Shown here: positions 24,561 through 36,247 of the stretch, one piece after another | Numbering within the stretch: position 1 is the first letter of the stretch | Layout of the letters: the number at the start of each line of letters is the position of its first letter | DNA from: Strigamia acuminata | Lineage: Eukaryota > Arthropoda > Chilopoda > Geophilomorpha > Linotaeniidae | NCBI GenBank assembly: GCA_949358305.1 | Contig: CASHSZ010000120.1 | Coordinates: 26,001-90,000 of the forward strand | Length of the DNA stretch: 64,000 nt | Direction of reading: 5' to 3' | Notes under the pieces: generated by a model | Seen by the model: only the letters and a program-made list of their open reading frames with translations | Told to the model about the DNA's origin: nothing | The model's database searches: none | Translations under genes and position numbers: made by a program

Positions 24561-26725
24561 GCTACGGTCGACGCATCGACGGCGATTCGCATGCGTTACC
24601 CCAAATACCGATAAAAAATCGCAGAAAACACTAATCCCGACCCAAAAACCGCCAAAATTACCCTCAACACACGCCAACAACCTTCCACCACTTAAATTAC
24701 ACCGGAAAAAAACAATTTCAAACCGAAAAATCAACAAAAAAGGCCAAAAAAATATTGCAAACAAAGAGAAAAGATCAATTATCGAGGCAAATCCCCACCA
24801 CAAAACAACGCATCGCCGGTATACACTTAAGCGTACAGTGCACAACACTACTGTTTATTTTCAATGATCCAATAAATAAAATTTGAAACAAAGTTGAGTG
24901 GAATTGTACGTTTCTTGTATATTAAAGTTTTTATTTTGTTTGTTTACACTTAATTTTTTTTTTCCATCATAGAATGGCGACTCGATACTTTTGTAGCTCG
25001 AATTCACTTCGTAAACGTGGTCGGTGTTCATCACGCGTCAATGCGCTCGTGCAATAGTATAGGCGCGCATACGATTTGATGCGCGCAAAACTTGCAAAAC
25101 TTGCACGGAATTTGGGCAATTTTTGACAAATTTCAGCAGATTTTTGCCTGTATTTGACAAATTTCAGAAGATTTTTGCCTATATTTGACAAATTTCAGAA
25201 GATTTCCTCAATCCTCAAACATTTGCTGAAATTTCTCATAAAATTTCTAAAATTAATTGAAATTTGTCTGAAATTTGTCTGGAATTTGTCAAATATTGTC
25301 AAAAATCCGTGGAAATTTGTCAAATACTGGCAAAAATCCATGTAAATTTGTCAAAAATTGCCATAATTCGGTGCAAATTGTGTTAGATATTGGAAAAATT
25401 TATTTTAACGCTTCCAACGCGCCAGTAAATCGCGCGTGCACACGCATGGATTTTTCGTCATAGTTGGATGCGCGCAAACCTCACGTAACTTGCGCCAAAA
25501 TTTGGCAATTTTTGACAAATTTCAGCAGATTTTTGCCAGTATTTGACAAATTTCCACTGATTTTTGACAATATTTGACCCAACAACTGCGCCACGTTCCA
25601 GGCGCCGGTTTAGGCATTTTAGACCCGTTTTAGACCGTTTTAGATGGCGAAAACGTTCTCTCCATCATTTTCTACCCCTGGGTGAGGTTTTCAGCGTTCA
25701 TGATTGATGAAAAAGCTGTTTTCTAACTAGCTGTCCCATTGCTAGTTTTGGCGTCAGGTTTTAGCAACCTTCCGATCCGACTCTGTCGTCTGCACGACCT
25801 CCAAGACTGTTTTAGGGTTAATTTGAGTCAAATAATTCATTCTGGGGGTTGTTTTGGGTTTTTTACAAGTGTGTTTTTGTAGTTTTTATTGGTTTCAAAC
25901 ATTGTCAATTCTTTATACAAGTGTAACTTTCATTTCTCTGTATTTTGAGAACTTTGCATTGCAGCAAAGTTCATTTCTTGCCCCTTAATTATTGTGTAAT
26001 TGTTGGTTTTCAAGCCCGTTTTTTAACAATAACTTTATTTGAAGTGCCTATTGTTTCAGGCACGTGCTTCCACGTGCCTTTTATTGTTGAGCAATTTCTT
26101 GGGCAGTTGCGCTCCTGTTGCTAGCATTGCCGCGCGTTCTCCGCGCGTGTACTCGCGCGTTTCGCATCACACACATTCGGGTTCGATGGCCTATCGCGGC
26201 GGCACATTGTGTGGCATAGCGCGGCACGTTGCAATTACGTGACGTGGCACGTTGCTGTTACGTGACGCGATAGCCAGTATTTAAGCAGGGGATTCCATCA
26301 TCGTTTACACAAATGCGCATTGCAACGTGGAGGCGCATTCGAGTCCTTTTCCCAAGCGAAATCGTATTCGATTCGCTTTCGAATCGAATACGAGTTTTGT
26401 CCTTTTTCAACGCGAAATCGTATTCGATTCGCTTTCGAATCGTATACGAGATGGTCGATGATTTTTGTTTCCCGGACTTTGATTCGTATTCGAGTTGTTA
26501 CGAGTTCGTATTTTGATCGTATTCGTATTCGAATCGAATTCGAATCGTATTCGAATCGAATACGAATCGAATTCGAGTCGTATTCGAGATGGTCGATGAT
26601 TTCCACTCGCTCGTATACGCGTTGTATACGAGCTCGTATTTTGATCGTAATCGTAAACAAATCGTTTACAAGTCGTATACAAGTTGTATACGACGTGTAT
26701 ACACCTCGTATACGAACGAAGTTTG
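24561..26725 (+). repeat. Large palindrome, left arm, unit A
   Basis: About 2.17 kb that return in reverse complement at 26803-28972, centred on 26764. Frames mirror exactly across the centre. One visible asymmetry is an 8-bp insertion (CATCGACG) near the outer end of this arm. The outer part is A/T-rich with TTGACAAATTTC words; the inner 400 bp are overlapping short palindromes such as TCGTATACGA and TTCGAATCGAA. Confidence 0.95.
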
Positions 26726-26802
26726 TGAAAACACAATTTCCAAATAAGACGTATGTGACTACTATGTGTTTTCATGTCGTAGTAAGTATCCGGTGGATTT
26801 TC
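26726..26802 (+). repeat. 77-bp palindrome spacer, unit A
   Basis: Unpaired loop between the two arms. It contains its own 10-bp inverted repeat TGAAAACACA / TGTGTTTTCA. The same 77 bp recur four more times in unit A, in both orientations (32116-32192, 32948-33024, 33490-33566, 34322-34398), each time between short arms of the same kind. Confidence 0.9.
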
Positions 26803-28972
26803 CAAACTTCGTTCGTATACGAGGTGTATACACGTCGTATACAACTTGTATACGACTTGTAAACGATTCGTTTACGATTACGATCAAAATACGAGCTCGT
26901 ATACAACGCGTATACGAGCGAGTGGAAATCATCGACCATCTCGAATACGACTCGAATTCGATTCGTATTCGATTCGAATACGATTCGAATTCGATTCGAA
27001 TACGAATACGATCAAAATACGAACTCGTAACAACTCGAATACGAATCAAAGTCCGGGAAACAAAAATCATCGACCATCTCGTATACGATTCGAAAGCGAA
27101 TCGAATACGATTTCGCGTTGAAAAAGGACAAAACTCGTATTCGATTCGAAAGCGAATCGAATACGATTTCGCTTGGGAAAAGGACTCGAATGCGCCTCCA
27201 CGTTGCAATGCGCATTTGTGTAAACGATGATGGAATCCCCTGCTTAAATACTGGCTATCGCGTCACGTAACAGCAACGTGCCACGTCACGTAATTGCAAC
27301 GTGCCGCGCTATGCCACACAATGTGCCGCCGCGATAGGCCATCGAACCCGAATGTGTGTGATGCGAAACGCGCGAGTACACGCGCGGAGAACGCGCGGCA
27401 ATGCTAGCAACAGGAGCGCAACTGCCCAAGAAATTGCTCAACAATAAAAGGCACGTGGAAGCACGTGCCTGAAACAATAGGCACTTCAAATAAAGTTATT
27501 GTTAAAAAACGGGCTTGAAAACCAACAATTACACAATAATTAAGGGGCAAGAAATGAACTTTGCTGCAATGCAAAGTTCTCAAAATACAGAGAAATGAAA
27601 GTTACACTTGTATAAAGAATTGACAATGTTTGAAACCAATAAAAACTACAAAAACACACTTGTAAAAAACCCAAAACAACCCCCAGAATGAATTATTTGA
27701 CTCAAATTAACCCTAAAACAGTCTTGGAGGTCGTGCAGACGACAGAGTCGGATCGGAAGGTTGCTAAAACCTGACGCCAAAACTAGCAATGGGACAGCTA
27801 GTTAGAAAACAGCTTTTTCATCAATCATGAACGCTGAAAACCTCACCCAGGGGTAGAAAATGATGGAGAGAACGTTTTCGCCATCTAAAACGGTCTAAAA
27901 CGGGTCTAAAATGCCTAAACCGGCGCCTGGAACGTGGCGCAGTTGTTGGGTCAAATATTGTCAAAAATCAGTGGAAATTTGTCAAATACTGGCAAAAATC
28001 TGCTGAAATTTGTCAAAAATTGCCAAATTTTGGCGCAAGTTACGTGAGGTTTGCGCGCATCCAACTATGACGAAAAATCCATGCGTGTGCACGCGCGATT
28101 TACTGGCGCGTTGGAAGCGTTAAAATAAATTTTTCCAATATCTAACACAATTTGCACCGAATTATGGCAATTTTTGACAAATTTACATGGATTTTTGCCA
28201 GTATTTGACAAATTTCCACGGATTTTTGACAATATTTGACAAATTCCAGACAAATTTCAGACAAATTTCAATTAATTTTAGAAATTTTATGAGAAATTTC
28301 AGCAAATGTTTGAGGATTGAGGAAATCTTCTGAAATTTGTCAAATATAGGCAAAAATCTTCTGAAATTTGTCAAATACAGGCAAAAATCTGCTGAAATTT
28401 GTCAAAAATTGCCCAAATTCCGTGCAAGTTTTGCAAGTTTTGCGCGCATCAAATTGTATGCGCGCCTATACTATTGCACGAGCGCATTGACGCGTGATGA
28501 ACACCGACCACGTTTACGAAGTGAATTCGAGCTACAAAAGTATCGAGTCGCCATTCTATGATGGAAAAAAAAAATTAAGTGTAAACAAACAAAATAAAAA
28601 CTTTAATATACAAGAAACGTACAATTCCACTCAACTTTGTTTCAAATTTTATTTATTGGATCATTGAAAATAAACAGTAGTGTTGTGCACTGTACGCTTA
28701 AGTGTATACCGGCGATGCGTTGTTTTGTGGTGGGGATTTGCCTCGATAATTGATCTTTTCTCTTTGTTTGCAATATTTTTTTGGCCTTTTTTGTTGATTT
28801 TTCGGTTTGAAATTGTTTTTTTCCGGTGTAATTTAAGTGGTGGAAGGTTGTTGCGTGTGTTGAGGGTAATTTTGGCGGTTTTTGGGTCGGGATTAGTGTT
28901 TTCAGCGATTTTTTATCGGTATTTGGGGTTTGATGCAGCGGATAGCGCATGCGAATCGCCGTCGACCGTAGC
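26803..28972 (-). repeat. Large palindrome, right arm, unit A
   Basis: Reverse complement of 24561-26725 with a few small differences near the outer end. Confidence 0.95.
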
Positions 28973-28980
28973 ATTAGCAA

Positions 28981-30240
28981 TTGCAACGTGCCGCGCTATG
29001 CCACACAATGTGCCGCCGCGATAGGCCATCGAATCCGAATGTGTGTGATGCGAAACGCGAGTACGCGCGCGGAGAACGCGCGGCAATGCTAGCAACAGGA
29101 GCGCAACTGCCCAAGAAATTGCTCAACAATAAAAGGCACGTGGAAGCACGTGCCTGAAACAATAGGCACTTCAAATAAAGTTATTGTTAAAAAACGGGCT
29201 TCAAAACCAACAATTACACAATAATTAAGGGGCAAGAAATGAACTTTGCTGCAATGCAAAGTTCTCAAAATACAGAGAAATGAAAGTTACACTTGTATAA
29301 AGAATTGACAATGTTTGAAACCAATAAAAACTACAAAAACACACTTGTAAAAAACCCAAAACAACCCCCAGAATGAATTATTTGACTCAAATTAACCCTA
29401 AAACAGTCTTGGAGGTCGTGCAGACGACAGAGTCGGATCGGAAGGTTGCTAAAACCTGACGCCAAAACTAGCAATGGGACAGCTAGTTAGAAAACAGCTT
29501 TTTCATCAATCATGAACGCTGAAAACCTCACCCAGGGGTAGAAAATGATGGAGAGAACGTTTTCGCCATCTAAAACGGTCTAAAACGGGTCTAAAATGCC
29601 TAAACCGGCGCCTGGAACGTGGCGCAGTTGTTGGGTCAAATATTGTCAAAAATCAGTGGAAATTTGTCAAATATAGGCAAAAATCTGCTGAAATTTGTCA
29701 AAAATTGACCAAATTCCGTGCAAGTTTTGCAAGTTTTGTGCGCATCAAGCCATGCGCGCCTATACTATTGCACGAGCGCATTGACGCGTGATGAAAACCG
29801 ACCACGTTTATATCAGTGAATTCGAGCTACAAAAGTATCGAATCGCCATTCTAGTATGGAACAAAAAAAATTAAAAAATAAAAACTTTAATATACGAGAA
29901 ACGTACAATTCCACTCAACTTTGTTTCAAATTTTATTTATTGGATCATTAAAAATAAACAGTAGTGTTGTGCACTGTACACTTAAATGTATACCGCAGTA
30001 CAAGTACCGCGGTCCCGGTACTGCACCGGTACACGTAAAAACGCGAGTTTCTCAAATTTAAAAAGTTGATGTCGGCGGCGATGCGTTGTTTTGTGGTGAG
30101 AATTTGCCTCGAGAATTGATCTTATCTCTTTGTTTGCAATATTTTTTTTGGCATTCTTTGTTGATTTTTCGGTTTGAATTTGTTTTTTTCCGGTGTAATT
30201 TGAGTGGTGGAAGGTTGTTGGGGTGTGTTGAGGGCAATTT
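28981..30240 (-). repeat. Partial direct copy of the right arm, unit A
   Basis: Matches about 27296-28882 in the same orientation. It lacks several hundred bases of the A/T-rich part and carries an extra 70 bp or so near 30000-30070 with CGGTAC-type inverted words. It is more diverged than the two arms are from each other, so it is older. Confidence 0.8.
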
Positions 30241-30490
30241 TGGTTATTTGTTGATTTTTAATTGATTTAATCGTTTTCTGTTTGTTTTTGCTGGTTTTTA
30301 ATCGATTTTTCTGTATTTTTGGTCAATTTTTACCAATTGTAATTGTTATTTGTCATTCTGAATTGATTATTGTCCGATTTTATTCGATTATTGTCAGATT
30401 TCAGTCGATTTTTGTCGATTTCTAATCAATGTTTATACATTTCTTATCAAGTTTTGTATATTTTTGTTGATTTTTAATCATATTTGTTCC
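30240..30490 (-). repeat. A/T-rich segment inverted relative to 23110-23330
   Basis: The phrase GATTATTGTCCGATTT and its surroundings are the complement of sequence near 23170. The similarity is imperfect, with small insertions. Confidence 0.7.
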
Positions 30491-30499
30491 TTTTTAATC

Positions 30500-30859
30500 A
30501 AAGTCGAAAACGAGTTGTAAATGCGTTCGTATGCGACGCGAACGCGTATTGGAGTCGATTCCAAGTTCGTATTCCATCGCGAACGCGCATTTGAGACGTA
30601 AACAAGTTTATCTTTTTCACTCTCGCTTGATCCCCCTTTATCGCGCCTCATTGCTCCTGTGAAAAAAAATATATGAGAATGCACAGAAATGAACCTTCCA
30701 ATACTTACATGAAAATTGGCAACCTTGACACAAAACAGTCTATCGACACTCCCAACACCACCCCGGACATTTTTCGGAAGAGTTTGGTCCACCCGGAATC
30801 CGCAGAATAGTCTCCCCCGAAATGCGGATTTCGCGGACGCCAATCCGCGAAAAGGATAA
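30500..30859 (+). repeat. Internal copy of the right terminal region, unit A
   Basis: Diverged direct copy of 35591-35949 that also ends exactly at CGCGAAAAGG with the same terminal hairpin, then goes into unrelated sequence. It supports that point as a true element end. Confidence 0.85.
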
Positions 30860-30896
30860 AAAATTTCCAATGTATAAACTTTATTTCTGTTTTCAG

Positions 30897-31106
30897 TTTC
30901 CTGATATGATTAAAGAAAATCCTAAATATTATTTCCAAACATTTATCAAATTCTTTTCAAAAGCAGTTGTGGAGGCGTCTACTACGAACGAGTCATCGTG
31001 GGCGTCAAATTTGAATATTTTTAACTTTCTGCGTTTGCACGAATTCGCAGAATTCGTCCACTGGCATCGTGGCGACGCATGGTCGACATTTTGTATTCAT
31101 ATGTGA
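30897..31106 (+). other. Exon-like open segment after a splice-acceptor-like site, unit A
   Basis: A pyrimidine tract and CAG (TTTATTTCTGTTTTCAG) precede 69 open codons beginning FPDMIKENPKYYFQTFIK and ending in a stop at 31104-31106. The composition is protein-like (rich in F, N and W, with a clear mix of residues), unlike the repeat-driven frames around it. I do not recognise the family. It could be a captured host 3' exon or chance. The region from 30860 to 31106 has no repeat signature. Confidence 0.35.
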
Positions 31107-31189
31107 CGCGCACTCTATTTACTCACGTAGAACACACGAATCGCGCGCGTCAACGCGCACATGTAAATTTAGTTTCACTGAATCGCGTA

Positions 31190-31830
31190 CGAGTTTTTCC
31201 CTTTTTCAACGCGAAATCGTATTCGACTCGCTTTCTAGTCGAGTACGAATTTTGCCCTTCTTCAACGCGAAATCGTATTCGACTCGCTTTCTAGTCGAGT
31301 ACGAATTTTGCCCTTCTTCAACGCGAAATCGTATTCGACTCGTTTTCGAGTCGAATGCGAATTTTGCCCTTCTTCAACGCGAAATCGTATTCGACTCGTT
31401 TTCGAGTCGAATGCGAATTCGTATTCGACTCGTTTTCGAGTCGAATGCGAATTTTGTCCTTCTTCAACGCGAAATCGTATTCGACTCGTTTTCGAGTCGA
31501 GTACGAATTTTGCCCTTCTTCAACGCGAAATCGTATTCGACTCGTTTTCGAGTCGAGTACGAGTTTTGCCCTTCTTCAACGCGAAATCGTATTCGACTCG
31601 TTTTCGAGTCGAGTACGAGTTTTGCCCTTCTTCAACGCGAAATCGTATTCGACTCGTTTTCGAGTCGAGTACGAATTTTGCCCTTCTTCAACGCGAAATC
31701 GTATTCGACTCGTTTTCGAGTCGAGTACGAGTTTTGCCCTTCTTCAACGCGAAATCGTATTCGACTCGTTTTCGAGTCGAGTACGAGTTTTGCCCTTCTT
31801 CAACGCGAAATCGTATTCGATTCGCTTTCG
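31190..31830 (+). repeat. 56-bp tandem array, forward, unit A (about 11 units)
   Basis: Each unit holds TTCAACGCGAAATCG and a hairpin GTATTCGACTCG-TTTT-CGAGTCGAGTAC. Period 56 is not a multiple of 3, so translation cycles through three frames and gives a 56-residue pseudo-repeat. One unit is followed by a 34-bp short unit. Confidence 0.92.
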
Positions 31831-31874
31831 AATCGTATACGAGATGGTCGATTTTTGTTTCCCGGACTTTGATT

Positions 31875-34690
31875 CGTATTCGAGTTGTTACGAGTTCGTA
31901 TTTCGATCGTATTCGTATTCGAATCGAATTCGAATCGTATTCGAATCGAATACGAATCGAATTCGAGTCGTATTCGAGATGGTCGATGATTTCCACTCGC
32001 TCGTATACGCGTTGTATACGAGCTCGTATTTTGATCGTAATCGTAAACGAATCGTTTACAAGTCGTATACAAGTTGTATACGACGTGTATACACCTCGTA
32101 TACGAACGAAGTTTGGAAAATCCACCGGATACTTACTACGACATGAAAACACATAGTAGTCACATACGTCTTATTTGGAAATTGTGTTTTCACAAACTTC
32201 GTTCGTATACGAGGTGTATACACGTCGTATACAACTTGTATACGACTTGTAAACGATTTGTTTACGATTACGATCAAAATACGAGCTCGTATACAACGCG
32301 TATACGAGCGAGTGGAAATCATCGACCATCTCGAATACGACTCGAATTCGATTCGTATTCGATTCGAATACGATTCGAATTCGATTCGAATACGAATACG
32401 ATCAAAATACGAACTCGTAACAACTCGAATACGAATCAAAGTCCGGGAAACAAAAATCATCGACCATCTCGTATACGATTCGAAAGCGAATCGAATACGA
32501 TTTCGCGTTGAAAAAGGACAAAACTCGTATTCGATTCGAAAGCGAATCGAATACGATTTCGCTTGGGAAAAGGACTCGAATGCGCCTCCACGTTGCAATG
32601 CGCATTTGTGTAAACGATGATGGAATCCCCTGCTTAAATACTGGCTATCGCGTCACGTAACAGCAACGTGCCACGTCACGTAATTGCACGATCAAAATAC
32701 GAACTCGTAACAACTCGAATACGATGACCCGTTACCGGACTTTGACTCGTACGACTCGTATTCGAGATGTATTCGAGATGTATTCGAATCGTATTCGAGT
32801 CGCATTCGAGATGGTCGATGATTTCCACTCGCTCATATACGCGTTGTATACGAGCTCGTATTTTGATCGTAATCGTAAACGAATCGTTTACAAGTTGTAT
32901 ACAAGTTGTATACGACGTGTATACACCTCGTATACGAACGAAGTTTGTGAAAACACAATTTCCAAATAAGACGTATGTGACTACTATGTGTTTTCATGTC
33001 GTAGTAAGTATCCGGTGGATTTTCCAAACTTCGTTCGTATACGAGGTGTATACACGTCGTATACAACTTGTATACGACTTGTAAACGATTCGTTTACGAT
33101 TACGATCAAAATACGAGCTCGTATACAACGCGTATATGAGCGAGTGGAAATCATCGACCATCTCGAATGCGACTCGAATACGATTCGAATACATCTCGAA
33201 TACATCTCGAATACGAGTCGTACGAGTCAAAGTCCGGTAACGGGTCATCGTATTCGAGTTGTTACGAGTTCGTATTTTGATCGTATTCGTATTCGAATCG
33301 AATTCGAATCGTATTCGAATCGAATACGAATCGAATTCGAGTCGTATTCGAGATGGTCGATGATTTCCACTCGCTCGTATACGCGTTGTATACGAGCTCG
33401 TATTTTGATCGTAATCGTAAACGAATCGTTTACAAGTCGTATACAAGTTGTATACGACGTGTATACACCTCGTATACGAACGAAGTTTGGAAAATCCACC
33501 GGATACTTACTACGACATGAAAACACATAGTAGTCACATACGTCTTATTTGGAAATTGTGTTTTCACAAACTTCGTTCGTATACGAGGTGTATACACGTC
33601 GTATACAACTTGTATACGACTTGTAAACGATTTGTTTACGATTACGATCAAAATACGAGCTCGTATACAACGCGTATACGAGCGAGTGGAAATCATCGAC
33701 CATCTCGAATACGACTCGAATTCGATTCGTATTCGATTCGAATACGATTCGAATTCGATTCGAATACGAATACGATCAAAATACGAACTCGTAACAACTC
33801 GAATACGAATCAAAGTCCGGGAAACAAAAATCATCGACCATCTCGTATACGATTCGAAAGCGAATCGAATACGATTTCGCGTTGAAAAAGGACAAAACTC
33901 GTATTCGATTCGAAAGCGAATCGAATACGATTTCGCTTGGGAAAAGGACTCGAATGCGCCTCCACGTTGCAATGCGCATTTGTGTAAACGATGATGGAAT
34001 CCCCTGCTTAAATACTGGCTATCGCGTCACGTAACAGCAACGTGCCACGTCACGTAATTGCACGATCAAAATACGAACTCGTAACAACTCGAATACGATG
34101 ACCCGTTACCGGACTTTGACTCGTACGACTCGTATTCGAGATGTATTCGAGATGTATTCGAATCGTATTCGAGTCGCATTCGAGATGGTCGATGATTTCC
34201 ACTCGCTCATATACGCGTTGTATACGAGCTCGTATTTTGATCGTAATCGTAAACGAATCGTTTACAAGTTGTATACAAGTTGTATACGACGTGTATACAC
34301 CTCGTATACGAACGAAGTTTGTGAAAACACAATTTCCAAATAAGACGTATGTGACTACTATGTGTTTTCATGTCGTAGTAAGTATCCGGTGGATTTTCCA
34401 AACTTCGTTCGTATACGAGGTGTATACACGTCGTATACAACTTGTATACGACTTGTAAACGATTCGTTTACGATTACGATCAAAATACGAGCTCGTATAC
34501 AACGCGTATATGAGCGAGTGGAAATCATCGACCATCTCGAATGCGACTCGAATACGATTCGAATACATCTCGAATACATCTCGAATACGAGTCGTACGAG
34601 TCAAAGTCCGGTAACGGGTCATCGTATTCGAGTTGTTACGAGTTCGTATTTTGATCGTATTCGTATTCGAATCGAATTCGAATCGTATTC
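31875..34690. repeat. 1374-bp tandem repeat, two full units plus a stub, unit A
   Basis: Units at 31875-33248 and 33249-34622, then a partial third. Each unit consists of two palindromes of the same family as the 26764 centre, with their 77-bp spacers in opposite orientation. The arms are made of TCGTATTCGA, GTATAC and similar self-complementary words, so frames appear on both strands (RIRIEFES-type peptides) without meaning. Confidence 0.93.
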
Positions 34691-34699
34691 GAATCGAAT

Positions 34700-35590
34700 A
34701 CGAATTCGCATTCGACTCGAAAACGAGTCGAATACGATTTCGCGTTGAAGAAGGGCAAAATTCGTACTCGACTCGAAAACGAGTCGAATACGATTTCGCG
34801 TTGAAGAAGGGCAAAATTCGCATTCGACTCGAAAACGAGTCGAATACGAATTCGCATTCGACTCGAAAACGAGTCGAATACGATTTCGCGTTGAAGAAGG
34901 GCAAAACTCGTACTCGACTCGAAAACGAGTCGAATACGATTTCGCGTTGAAGAAGGGCAAAACTCGTACTCGACTCGAAAACGAGTCGAATACGATTTCG
35001 CGTTGAAGAAGGGCAAAATTCGCATTCGACTCGAAAACGAGTCGAATACGAATTCGCATTCGACTCGAAAACGAGTCGAATACGATTTCGCGTTGAAGAA
35101 GGGCAAAACTCGTACTCGACTCGAAAACGAGTCGAATACGATTTCGCGTTGAAGAAGGGCAAAACTCGTACTCGACTCGAAAACGAGTCGAATACGATTT
35201 CGCGTTGAAGAAGGGCAAAATTCGCATTCGACTCGAAAACGAGTCGAATACGATTTCGCGTTGAAGAAGGGCAAAACTCGTACTCGACTCGAAAACGAGT
35301 CGAATACGATTTCTCGTTGAAGAAGGGCAAAACTCGTACTCGACTCGAAAACGAGTCGAATACGATTTCGCGTTGAAGAAGGGCAAAATTCGCATTCGAC
35401 TCGAAAACGAGTCGAATACGATTTCGCGTTGAAGAAGGGCAAAACTCGTACTCGACTAGAAAACGAGTCGAATACGATTTCGCGTTGAAGAAGGGCAAAA
35501 TTCGCATTCGACTCGAAAACGAGTCGAATACGATTTCGCGTTGAAGAAGGGCAAAATTCGTACTCGACTAGAAAGCGAGTCGAATACGAG
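34700..35590 (-). repeat. 56-bp tandem array, reverse, unit A (about 14 units)
   Basis: Same 56-bp unit as at 31190-31830, inverted, so the two arrays face each other across the 1374-bp repeats. Several 34-bp short units are interspersed. Confidence 0.92.
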
Positions 35591-35949
35591 ATCATTTTTT
35601 GATCTGGGTCGTGAATGCGTCCGTATGTCACGCGAACGCGTGTTGGAGTCGATTCCGAGTTCGTATTCCATCTTGAACGCGCATTGGAGACGTAAACCAG
35701 TTTATTTTACCCACTCTCGCTCGATCCCGCTTCATCGCTCCTTGTCGCTCCTGTGAAAAAAAATACATGAGAATGTGCAGAAATGAACCTTCCAATACTC
35801 ACATGAAAATTGACAACCTTGACACAAAACAGTCTATTGACACTCCCAACACCACCCCGGACATTTTCCGGAAGAGTTTGGTCCACCCGGAATCCCCAGA
35901 ATAGTCGCCCCCGAAATGCGGATTTCGCGGAAGCCAATCCGCGAAAAGG
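35591..35949 (+). other. Unit A right terminal region with end hairpin
   Basis: Ends in a perfect 9-bp stem TTTCGCGGA / TCCGCGAAA around a 6-nt loop, 3 nt before the terminus (AGG). The same end occurs at 30859 and 55870, each with different DNA beyond it. Confidence 0.8.
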
Positions 35950-36003
35950 ATATGTTTTTAGCGGCGCGCCGACGCGTCCGCCACGCCCGTCTGGAGAGCT
36001 TAA
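35950..36003. other. 54-bp spacer between units A and B
   Basis: G/C-rich centre (AGCGGCGCGCCGACGCG) with A/T-rich edges (ATAT at the left, TTAA at the right). It occurs only here in the window, so it is not part of the repeated unit. Confidence 0.85.
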
Positions 36004-36247
36004 CCTTATGGCGCGCATGCGGATTTCTCGGAGTGCGAAAGGGACCCTATTTTTAACATTACGGCGGCCTATACCTTGACCCCCTGTTCGCAGTCTCATG
36101 GCTGATTTTGCGGATTTCACTTATTTGTATATTCCGCACGATCGCGCGCGTTTTATCAACCTTGGGAAAGCCGCTTTCTCAAATTTGCAAATTCCACATT
36201 GTGTGAACATGCTACAACGCTTCTGTGCGCGTCAATAAAAAAAAAAA
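36004..36247 (+). other. Unit B left terminal region
   Basis: Duplicate of 17457-17700, here preceded by TTAA of the spacer. The following 36248-37016 duplicates the featureless 17701-18469. Confidence 0.6.

Larger units (their letters stand above)
17457..35949 (+). mobile_element. Unit A of the composite insertion (18,493 bp)
   Basis: Runs from CCTTATGGCG to the terminal CGCGAAAAGG. Order inside: left terminal region, foldback cassettes, hAT-type MITE, 4.4-kb palindrome, partial arm copy, internal copy of the right terminus, exon-like piece, 56-bp array, 1374-bp repeats (two copies), opposed 56-bp array, right terminus. It matches unit B at an offset of 18,547 up to the 1374-bp array and 19,921 after it. 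Confidence 0.9.

Noticed and set aside
24549-24867. Roughly 100-codon frames in the palindrome arms (also mirrored near 28642-29024).
   Set aside because: Low-complexity F- or K-rich frames in non-coding arms, not conserved between the arms and their partial copy, and with no recognisable domain.
31069-35631. Frames of up to 379 codons with repeated RIRLVFES, FFNAKSYS and similar peptides, on both strands.
   Set aside because: They come from the 56-bp and 1374-bp repeats. The 56-bp period cycles three frames and the palindromes give matching frames on both strands.
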